In this document: in pieces, positions 54,888 to 64,000 of the stretch
Layout: every line of letters starts with the position of its first letter
Position numbering within the stretch: position 1 is the first letter of the stretch
Position numbers and translations under genes: made by a program
Notes under the pieces: model-generated
Seen by the model: the letters and a program-made list of their open reading frames with translations, nothing else
Told to the model about the DNA's origin: nothing
Databases searched by the model: none
Assembly (NCBI GenBank): GCA_949317995.1
Contig: OX439043.1
Span: 61,769,339-61,833,338, forward strand
Direction of reading: 5' to 3'
DNA length: 64,000 nt
From: Acholoe squamosa
Taxonomy: Eukaryota > Annelida > Polychaeta > Phyllodocida > Polynoidae

Positions 54888-55284
54888 GGGAGCTATAAGC
54901 TATGCAATACAGTCCATCAAAGTTGAGCTGATCCCCTTCCAACCTATCCATGGCTATGACAGGTGCTAGTTCCTGGCTATGCTAGGAGTACTAGAAAGAT
55001 TACATGTACTGAGTTTACTAAAAGTTATCTCAGTTGTCACTTAACTCTGCATATCAGGTCCACCTTAAGACACACAAAATGAACATTAAGCCAGATAGAA
55101 ATAGACTTAGTACATGTATAATGGTATTGGACATAGATTTAGTTTTATATAGTATCTTTACTTAACAATTCTTGGTACTATCCTTACTTTCCTGTAGAGA
55201 GCAGGTTGCAGGATAAGCTAAATCTGATTCTTACTATGCTGGACTAATCTCGATAATGGTTCATGTTGGCACGTTGAAATCTAT

Positions 55285-55389
55285 AGGATGGGCTTAGGCT
55301 TAGAGTCCTTGTTCCAAGAAAAAAAGATTAGATATAGCCTATGCCCATTTCCTGATTGACTGTCATACGAATTTGACAACTTTGGGGTG
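55285..55389 (+). repeat. Direct repeat, copy 2
   Basis: Partner of 54780-54887, sharing atagcctatgcccatttcct and flanking sequence. Confidence 0.85.
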
Positions 55390-55569
55390 ATACTAAATGT
55401 TCACTGAAATTGATATCTTACATTTCTCTCATTTCAAACCCAAAGCTCAACCTCATTTTTATATGAGAGCATGCTTCATTTTTCTTTATTTATAAAGAAT
55501 CGTGGCTTTTGAAGCTGGGTCAATTACTGACAACTTTTGTTTTAGCTGGAACATTATAAGAAAATACCA

Positions 55570-56215
55570 GTTAAAACCTTGTAGAATGCATTGCGATGAG
55601 GAGTTTGGCTGTTGATACTTTCCCTGGTACCTTGCATGTGGGCTGTGGAATATATACTGGGAAGGGCCCCAGTATGACTTATAATAGCAGCCCATGCATG
55701 TTGCATGCGGAACCAGCTTCCTGTCCTCAGCAGCTACTAATCTGACAGAAGGCCATCAGTTATGCTGATAAAGGAGAGGCACAGCGATGACCAGTGTGCA
55801 TATATGGTATAAATCTTCAGCATTTGGCCAATTTATAAATACTGGCCAGTCAGTTGTCAACATTAATTTATCTTTGAATTGATTGTTGTTTTTGTTGTTC
55901 TTGACAAGTTGGACAATGTCTCAGTCAGCATGACTTTTTCTATAGACAGGTACGAGTAAGGAAAAGCTAGCAATAACTGAATGTGATTTCAGGTATTTTT
56001 TTCTCACTCTCTCACTCTGATATCCTACATTAAAAAAAAGACAACAGTGCACTGTCGCTTTCTTAACTACAAGATTGACTGCTTTATCTGTTCTTTCATG
56101 TCAGATATGAGTGAATGTGTATGATGCTCTATGAAGGTGAATAGGGATATGACATTCAGGGCTGATCGACAGACACTTCAACTCATTGGATGGAAACGCA
56201 TTGGGCATAGGACAA
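55570..56215 (+). repeat. Dispersed repeat, blocks Z-W (copy B)
   Basis: Begins with the Z block (compare 32640-33120) and runs directly into the W block (compare 48240-48550). Together with copies A and C this gives a circularly permuted order. Confidence 0.7.
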
Positions 56216-56510
56216 ATACCTTGTAGGTACTGTTTATACATGAATAATCTATGATTCTACCTGTGGACTTACTCATCTGACTCATCGAAATTTATGAATC
56301 ACTTTACACAGTAAAAATGTGTTTAGTTTTTAAATACTTGTAACACTTTGTGAGACACCTTTTTGGGCAAAACACTTTACACTTGTAGGGGACCAGGAAT
56401 CCCCGCACCTGGTAAATTTACCCTCAGGGGCCAGTTACCTGGTAATCACTGTTCCCCTTGTGTGTATCATACTGAACTAGGTGTAGCTTGAAGGTGGAAA
56501 TATCAGGCAA

Positions 56511-56582
56511 GGGATCGTGGTGTAATGGTTAGCATGCTGGAATGTGATTCCAGAGATCCGGGTTCGAGTCCCCATGATCCTA
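56511..56582 (+). tRNA. tRNA-His(GTG)-like sequence, probably a pseudogene or SINE head
   Basis: The cloverleaf is nearly complete. The acceptor stem has seven pairs (GGGATCG with TGATCCT, two of them G-T). The D-arm (TGTAATGGTTAGCAT) is good and the anticodon stem CTGGA/TCCAG is perfect, with loop ATGTGAT giving anticodon GTG. The T-loop is TTCGAGT, but the T-stem has two mismatched outer pairs. A- and B-box promoter elements are intact. The T-stem defects and the number of other tRNA-like repeats in the window argue against a functional tRNA. Confidence 0.4.
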
Positions 56583-58482
56583 GATATTTTCACCGTCGTC
56601 TACACACTTTTGCTAAGTGTTAAGAATCAAACACATTTTGATTAAAATGCAGTTTGGTTTAAATTATCAGTATAGATTGTAATCTAAACTCTTTTGATTT
56701 TAAAAACACTTTTGCCCGAAATAGTGGGCATAAAGAATGTTCATAAAAGCCATAGAACTAAGTAATTTCTTCGATTTTGCGACTTCTCTCCCTTGGCAGG
56801 TGCTTGCAGTGGACAGGTTACATGAGGTAAATGGGTGAAATCAGGTAAGTGATTCAAACAGAACAACAAAATGTCTTTGCATCGTAGCAATAGATTTATT
56901 CATTTTCAAACTGATTTCGCTCAGGATTCAGTTGCTTACAAACAAAGTGGGTTCATTCCTCATCCGGGTAAATATTGTGATAGGAGAGGGGAGGCAGGGA
57001 AGGTGCGCTCGCAGGAACCGGGGAAGAGAGTGGGGACAGTTCCCGCTGGCGCAGGGAAGGGGCGCGAGAGGGAGCTTTTGACGTCAGGGGATGACGTCAC
57101 GGACCCAGGAGGAGGTTATATAAGCAGAGGAGGAGGGGCCCGCTGCTAAGACCAGGAGGAGGAGCTAGGAGCAACTGGAAGGAGGCCATAGGCTTAAGGA
57201 CTATTGGATACGGGGTATCCGGGGACAGGACTGAGCAATTAATAGAAGTCAGGGCAGTTGACAAGCGTCGGAACCGGGGGCGGACTGGCTTCTTGAGGTG
57301 TTCTTAATAGATATCCGAGTATAAACGACATTAAGTCAATATTAGCATATATATTAAATAAACTTAAATAAACAGCCTGGTGGTTTCTGATACTTGAATT
57401 ACATGTGTTTGTCTTCTTGTTACAATAATATACATACCTAGTATGTAATATATAAGAGCTGCAGGTTAATTCGTATTGGAATAGCATAACCCTCCCCCCT
57501 TCCCCCCACATGATTGTAGTGCTGGAAAAACTTGTGGATTTAATAAGGATGTACCATAGTCCACTATCCATTTAGGCTGTGTTACCTCTCTCACAACACA
57601 GCAACCACTATTATTCCCTTTTGTGAAAAGGAGTGTTCCTCTGCTATTTATCGTATTGATGAGGATAAATACACAGTTCTGAAATCCCGATAGTGTCAAG
57701 GTAATTTATAAGTCTGAGGTATCAAAGTAGGTCTATACAGCGACGCCTATATCAGCCACTATGGAGTTATTTACCAAGAATGACATAAGAGGACTCCTGC
57801 AGGGACAGACATCCAATGCTGGGAATAAGGAAAAGAGGGTCACTCGGGACAGTGCATTGTATTGTGATTCAAAATCATCTTTGAATTAACACAACCATTA
57901 TAAAGTGTGATTTACCATAATTTATACATGAATAAACACTGATATCACTCTGCCCTAAATCATGGCAACTCTGTCATTAAACTCTCTATAACTATCAAAG
58001 AAAGGGATATCAAGTAAGAGAGGAGAATGGTGAACTCTTCCGTATCCATCATAAGCCTTGCCACACAAACGGGAATAAATGGTTAATTGACAGGTATGGT
58101 GTGCTCAGTATGGTGTGCTCAGTATGGTGTGCTCAGTATGGTGTGCTCAGTGCTAGTGCAGTATGGTTACTTTCTGATTATCTAGCACATAAATCATGAA
58201 TACAATAACCTACGTTATTGACCCTATGAGATATTTGATATATATATATATAATTCATATACATACATGTACTTAAATATGGTAGTAATTAGCTGTCTCA
58301 GAGCAAATGCCACTGTGGCAAATGACATTCCCCTGATATTATTGACAACATTGAATCTGCAAGTATATTTACTTGCATGAGGTCAGAAAGGTAAAGGTAT
58401 TGATGGGATATCTATTCATCTGTTAAACCTCCCCTACCAACTACTTGTACACGATTTTGCTATACCAACCATTGCATTGCAG
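56583..58482. other. No gene seen; GC-rich patch and 14-bp tandem repeat
   Basis: 56970-57260 is clearly GC-richer than its surroundings with purine-rich, CpG-containing sequence and two gacgtca-like (CRE-like) words (57079, 57093). It includes a TATA-like gttatataagc near 57115, so a promoter is possible. Four copies of agtatggtgtgctc stand at about 58097-58152. Confidence 0.45.
57079..57125 (+). promoter_or_regulatory. Possible promoter (CRE-like sites and TATA-like box)
   Basis: Within a GC-rich patch, tgacgtcagg and atgacgtcac (cAMP-response-element-like TGACGTCA at the second) lie about 25 bp upstream of gttatataagc. The spacing is promoter-like. No supported gene follows on the plus strand; if transcribed, the product could be non-coding or a repeat-derived transcript. 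Confidence 0.3.
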
Positions 58483-58619
58483 AGATGTGGCAACAGTGGG
58501 GGAGGGCATGCATTACAGCCACAGGTGGCTTGGATCTTTCTGCCTGTTTACACTACCTCACATTAAAGTTGAAACCAGACGAGGGTCACAGGACCTTCTC
58601 AGTAAACTACTCTGTCAAG
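58483..58619 (+). CDS. Candidate internal exon, unknown gene
   Basis: 137 bp between an acceptor-like tract (ccaaccattgcattgcag) and an AAG|GT donor. Two plus-strand frames are open across it. One reads DVATVGEGMHYSHRWLGSFC and the other runs on for 130 codons past the donor. I cannot choose between them and know no homologue. Confidence 0.22.
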
Positions 58620-60298
58620 GTAGCAGGCCATACGGTTGCAAGCCCTCTGACCTTTCTGCTAGTTTTCGCTGACTCCTCAAGAGTGTTAGTTGATTCAAGC
58701 CCCAGGGGAGAGCACTCAGTTGTCATTGTTCATGTTTTAAGGTATTTGTGTTTTCTGTTTTGTCTCTTTGCACCATTTCAATTACTGGAAGTAGACACAA
58801 CTGTGCAGGTGGTTTGTTTCTTACCTGTTGTGCTTGTTTTGAAAAACATGTCGCACTTTGTCTGTAAATGCCCATAAATTAATGAAGAACAGTGCATGCA
58901 TGCAGAATTTGTCAGTAATTGACTAGATAAATAATATTCATAAATACACGGGTTTTAATTAATTAAGCCCCAAGCTGGATATGGTGGTAGGATGCTAGAA
59001 CACACAATGAGTATGCTGACAATTCAATAAGTTATAATATATCTCAATCTAAAACTCTTTGAAGAGCAATATCTATGAATGCACTAATGCACCTCCCCTT
59101 CTTCTCTAAAGTGGATTTGATATTATTTGCATTTGGCAATTTTGGTCGATTCTTTTTCTTCTGCTACACATAATACTGCATGTTACTTGTACTGTGGTCA
59201 ATAAGTTTACACCATTGTTTGAATTGCAATGTATATACAAATATTAGCTATTATGTAAAGACGTTGAAATCAGCTTAGACAGGTGTCTGGGTCTGTGGTA
59301 AGATTGGTGTTTTATCCCTCTTATAGCTAAAGATAAAAATAAATCAGGGGGAGTTGACTTTTCTTTTTATGTTAACAAGCTTTTCACCCGATACCTGCAT
59401 TCTGACGCATTATGAGGGTAATAATCATTTATTATGGCTAAAGGGAGAGGGGGGAATGACCTTAGAGGGGGGGGCAAGGCAGTCAAGGGGATGTACAACA
59501 GGGGAAATTACTCTTTATGGTAATGTCCAGGGGGAAGGCGTTTAATTGTAGAGGGAGTACTTATTGCTAGGGCATTGCAATTCTTTATTCGGACTTCCAT
59601 TCAGTCTCACAGCTATCAGGATTAATTGAAATAAGCTGCGAGAGAGTGACCTGAATGACATTCGAGAAGTGGTGAACTAATATTTGAAAGGCGAAAATTA
59701 TTTATCAAATAAATATAATTTACAGAATAAAACAAGAAAAGTGAAAAAGTATTAGTGTAAATCAGTATTAATGGACAATGCAATTTCAATTTTCCTTTTA
59801 AACTTCAAAGTCAATTGGACTTCCAATGGACTTCCAAGTGGAACTTTAATTACTTTTCTTTTTTCGTTCTTTGTTAGTAGATATAGATGTTAATGCTGCA
59901 CGATAATAAGTCTTACATTCACTTCGTACTTGCAATCCGTGCAGGTAGATCATGAACAACATGGTGGGTTACATCAAAGATCCAAACATGTATGAGATTA
60001 AATCAGGTAAATCTGGTCAGTATTGGTCGGTGAAGAAGGCCTGAGGTGGAATTAATTGCCTATCAGTTTCCTATATGTCTTTAAGGCATCATTGCATGCC
60101 ACAAGGGCTGCATGAGAGCTGACAACATGTGTAATGGACAATTGTTTGAGGCTACAGGTGTGGTGGCTCCTGGCCACCCATTCATCTATGTGGCACTTTA
60201 GACATCACCTGAGGTCTCGGTGCAGTTAATTAAGGTTCTCTAAGGACTACAGCATAGCAATGTCTAATGAAGTCTACAAAACTATTTTCATTGAATGA
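58620..60298. other. No supported gene
   Basis: AT-rich sequence with G-runs near 59465 and only weak splice-like sites (see 59948-60006). Confidence 0.5.
59948..60006 (+). other. Possible short exon or splice-site look-alike
   Basis: A 59-bp segment lies between cttgcaatccgtgcag and CAG|GTAAAT, both good matches to splice consensus. It contains an ATG that begins a frame of 29 codons (MNNMVGYIKDPNMYEIKS) running through the donor. It could be a first coding exon, but nothing else supports it. Confidence 0.15.
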
Positions 60299-60312
60299 AA
60301 CACACGCACGCA

Positions 60313-60364
<52 letters not shown>
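60299..60364. repeat. (CA)n microsatellite
   Basis: About 60 bp of CA repeats with a few substitutions at the left end. It abuts a foldback element. Confidence 0.95.
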
Positions 60365-60369
<5 letters not shown>

Positions 60370-60864
60370 TGTGATGAAACTTGGGAAAACCAAACATTAT
60401 GGGGATTTAGTGCTATTAATTGCCACCAGGGGCACAACCAGTGCTAAACATGGTACAACCTCACACATTGTCATGGAACTTTCTCACATCTCCCCTAGTC
60501 GGATTTTGATGATCCATATATCAAAATGATCCTTGAGACCTTCTTATATCTATAAAAACAAGTATGGTTTAATTGGTTCATTTGATATATCTTGGTCAAC
60601 TGCTTATTCAAACCAGTGAGATATACCTGAACTAAGAATATCACAATTTCTGTCAACCAAATATCCATGTTGGGCATGATAACATGCTTATCCGTGTTGT
60701 AAAATAGGACTTTGTCCATTATTCAGGGTCTGTGATTGTCCAAATATGTGGGAAGACCCATAAAGAGGTTACAGCAAATATACCTTCTTGTTCCTTTTGG
60801 CCATGCCACCTAGAGGCCATGAATGGCACTAAATCCCCGTAATGTTAGGTTTTCCCACGTTGTG

Positions 60865-60868
<4 letters not shown>
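60364..60868. mobile_element. Foldback element bounded by microsatellites
   Basis: 60371-60440 (gggaaaaccaaacattatgg, ggatttagtg...) and 60803-60866 (read inverted: gggaaaacctaacattacgg, ggatttagtgcc...) are inverted copies. The unit is bounded by (CA)n/TATA on the left and (TA)n on the right, as for elements that insert into, or carry, microsatellites. Interior frames are not recognisable. Confidence 0.8.

Positions 60869-60918
<50 letters not shown>
60867..60918. repeat. (TA)n microsatellite
   Basis: About 52 bp of uninterrupted TA, directly at the right end of the foldback element. Two copies of a 23-bp unit (gtacatagaacaaaagccat core) follow at 60935-60980. Confidence 0.95.
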
Positions 60919-60920
<2 letters not shown>

Positions 60921-60980
60921 AGCGTACGTAGAAGTATACATAGAACAAAAGCCATAAGTGTACATAGAACAAAAGCCATC

Positions 60981-62498
60981 ACTTCTCAATTTTAGATCAC
61001 TGTAATGCAACATGTATAAGGCTTATAAATACGCGAGGCTGGGTTGCTTATTAAGTAGGGGTATGGGTTTCTCTGAAATATCCCACACCCCCTACCCCCA
61101 TAATGTGGTATAAAGGTATTTGAGGAATCAGGGCTACCATATAGGTTTTTAAACTGTGAAATTTCATTGATTAGAACAGAGGTTTAATAAGACATTGTCA
61201 GCATAATATTCATGGCCACATATTCAATGCATTGGTGCTGCTGAAGGTAGGCTGATTTTAGACTTATCACTGGCCACTGATTTTATATCATCAATGGTGT
61301 GTAATTCATTATTCATATTGTTATCAGCAGACATCTCTAGTGAACACCATAGCCATCTCATACAGACAACTATAATAGCCAATAATATTTAGGATTACAG
61401 AGGGCAGAGGAAATTCAAATCTGTCATTCCTCGCACAGCTTCTAATATCAATTTTAGATGAGTCATGATTTGTAGCCTAGACACAAGAGGTCTGATTCTG
61501 GAACGCTGCTTAGTTGTACAAGTTAACTTTGCTTCATTAATTCATAACTTTAAAAAAGGATTCTTTCAGTGAAATGATCAGGTTGACATGATCGTTGATA
61601 AGAATAATTCTATTATTGAAAAGAAAATCTTTCATGGAAATGGTTTAAAGTTTCCATGGTATAAATCAATACATTATATTTTGAATTGCCTCAAAACCAT
61701 CAAGAGAATTTTTTCTCACAAACCTGATCGTTTTCAAATGAAGTTCATACCTTTTAATTCCTTAACTTATGAATCGCCATCCAGGGCTGATGTAAACTAG
61801 AGTTTACGGTGCCTTTGGCCTAGTGTCAACAATAGTTTAAAAAGATTAATTATGCTTACACCTTATGTTAAATTAGATGGAAACTTTTGAAGCAAATGTT
61901 TCAATTCCAAAAGAAACACTACACAGGTTCTAAATGCAGGGCTTTATTGTGACATCATTTTAGGGGTCGTGCCCTTCTGGCCTCTAACCCGAATTTGACT
62001 CGGGATGAAAAATTATGATGCTCATTGTTCACAGAGCATTTTCCTCCCTGGGGATCGATTTATATTCAAAAGATATTCAAGAGCTATGCTTCAATTGATA
62101 TGATGTATTGTAATTACATAATGTGAGAAGGGAATGGTTGGTGGAAGATGTTTTCAATTCTGTCCCGTTGTGTTATGATTCATGTCTGGCATTCCCTGAA
62201 AACTTTGCATTTATATTCAAGTTGATATTGCTAACATGCTGCTAGAGGAATTTGATTAGCTTCATGGGATACTATGTATGAATTATAATATTATCCTCAT
62301 GAAGAACTCATGTATAATACCATTTTTGGTCTAGTTTCCCCTTTTTTAAGCCTTACCGGTGTCCCCCTGGTGACCAGAATTGGTACTAATCCCCCTTGGA
62401 CCGTCCTTTTAGCTTGCTGACTCACCTTTCAAGTTTGTTTGTATACATTACTTTGTATATCTTTAGGATACACGTGAGTGAGGTAGAAGGTGCCTTTG
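60981..62498. other. No gene seen
   Basis: AT-rich sequence with a fragment of dispersed block X near 61145-61190. The 70-codon plus frame at 61588-61800 has no support. Confidence 0.5.
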
Positions 62499-62801
62499 CA
62501 CTGCAAAAAAGGTGTTTAAAGATACACACCAAATTTTCTCAACACGAATATTTAAACATCTAAACATTTGAAGTGTTTAGGTGTTTAGCTTTTAAGCACT
62601 TATTCTCAAACACCTAAACACTGAAGTGTTTAAGTGTTTAGCATTTAAACACTTGGTTAAACACTTCCTAGTTAAACGTGTTTAAAATTAAACGCATTTA
62701 ACACTTAAGAAGTGTTGAGAAAAGTGGGACAAATAAGTGTTTAACCAAGTGTTTAACTTCTAAACACTGGTGTTTAATCCCTAAACACTGTTTTTACAGT
62801 G
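62499..62801. mobile_element. MITE with CACTG(C/T)AAAAA ends and GTGTTTAA interior
   Basis: Left end CACTGCAAAAAAGGTGTTTA and right end (inverted) CACTGTAAAAACAGTGTTTA enclose 303 bp packed with aagtgttta / taaacactt words in both orientations. It has no coding capacity and no clear target duplication. Confidence 0.8.
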
Positions 62802-64000
62802 TGGATCACCACCACCCTATTGCTACAGCCTTTTGGCCGAAATTCCCAGCACTTCCCTTGCTGATGAGTCTGATGATGATCGCCCTTGGTAAGCTTTCAG
62901 AGATATCCTCAAACTCTGTCAAACTCTAATTTAAGTAGTAAACTGAAGACATAATATGGCGAAAAATGTCATACCGCCATAGGTCACAGACAAAACAAGA
63001 TCATAAATGTTATTAGATGATAAAGAAATATACTTTTATGTATTGTGTCTGTATGCCTACTTATCTGCTGAATCTATGGTGGAAGCACAAACTTGCATGA
63101 TCACACCTTATGTGTTTCTTGCTAAGCAGAAAAGAGAAAAGATGCGGATTGATTGATCATATGTGGCCATAGTTTGGGTGACATAATGTGATGATGTTAC
63201 ATAAAAATATCAAACTTAATTGTTGTTTATATAAATATCTTGGACTGCTTGGGGAGGGAACAAGTAAAGTTTATTATCAGATATTCACCGTTGGATAATG
63301 TTACCTATTTCCACTGTATTTCACTGATTTTGATCTTCACATGCATGATTGCTTCAGATAATGTTCTATTGAATGTAGGGATAAACTGAGTGTTTAATGG
63401 GTATCGGTCTATTCATCTCATAAAAACGTTTTCTGTTGATTACTGCTTTGTATGAAAGATGAAAACATCCATCATGGCAGAATAGGTCAGGAAGCTCATG
63501 ATAAATAACAGGCAAAACCAATTCTCAGATTTATTCACAACTTTGATTGATTAAAAATTTCAATCAGCAGATATATCAGTGAAGAAAGATCTTCTCAAAT
63601 GCCAAAAATGAGTACATAATGGAGTGTATAAGCGTCCTGGCGCTTATAGATTTCAACCTGGCTCTACCCCGGGCCCTTATAGTCAAGACCGGCGATAATT
63701 AAAAATATAGTTTATAGTGGATTTTTTTTTTAAATTTCAATGCTACTCCACCCTTAGTGCTTATTCAAGACCAGCACTCATTCAAAGACCCAGCCCTTAT
63801 ACAGGCCCCTACGGTATGGAAAAGTTTAAAAAAATAGGTGAGTAGACAATTAAGTGGACGTAGGGTTACAGCTCATTACCATCATCATTTTATAGGGTTG
63901 AAAACATTAATGATTATAATAACTAGACTTGATACATGGACATGTTCAACTCATCTTACAGCAGTAAAACATTGTAAATCACACTAGACATAAACTCTTA
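62802..64000. other. No supported gene
   Basis: AT-rich. Just after the MITE, a short open stretch (IPSTSLADESDDDRPW) ends at a GGTAAGC that could be a stop or a splice donor; too little to call. Tandem-like cttat words occur near 63640-63810 (gcgcttatagatt, agtgcttattcaagaccagc). Confidence 0.45.

Overview
The window looks like a stretch of an invertebrate animal nuclear genome, possibly marine. It is AT-rich and gene-poor. It has no bacterial-style gene packing, candidate coding pieces end at GT/AG splice-like sites, and it carries microsatellites, tRNA-like repeats, foldback (MITE-like) elements, a non-LTR retrotransposon fragment and one long LTR retroelement. I cannot name the species. 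No complete host gene is recognisable.

Layout. 1-17 kb is mostly non-coding, with tRNA-like (SINE-type) sequences near 1.0-2.6 kb, a 20-bp minisatellite at 10.3-10.9 kb, a direct duplication at 15.1/16.0 kb and a few weak exon candidates on the minus strand. 16.8-22.0 kb holds minus-strand coding relics. The best is a two-exon frame with six 30-residue repeats, interrupted by a 1.34-kb 5'-truncated non-LTR retrotransposon flanked by an 8-bp target duplication. Removing the insertion rejoins the host frame exactly. 22-33 kb is non-coding, with hairpins, foldback elements and dispersed repeats.

33.6-47.5 kb is the main feature: a 13.9-kb Ty3/gypsy-class element on the minus strand with three long open frames. 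Gag has a coiled coil but no zinc knuckle. Pol runs protease-RT-RNase H-integrase and is apparently reached by a -1 frameshift. Env is an F-type class I fusion-like glycoprotein with a signal peptide, KAKR cleavage site and two membrane segments. A small ORF lies between pol and env. Identical 155-bp direct repeats bracket the element. Minisatellites occupy both the leader (20-bp unit) and the region downstream of env (40- and 52-bp units). The element may itself sit inside an older foldback transposon whose arms lie at 33.34 and 48.05 kb. Its proteins would act together as in an endogenous retrovirus: Gag builds particles, Pol processes, copies and integrates, and Env could allow fusion with a new cell.

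47.5-64 kb is repeat-rich non-coding DNA: copies of a permuted dispersed repeat also seen at 31-33 kb, a 107-bp palindrome, a tRNA-His-like sequence, a microsatellite-flanked foldback element and another foldback element near 62.5 kb. The strongest candidates for something not previously described are the env-bearing element's unusual architecture and the 30-residue-repeat gene broken by the retrotransposon.
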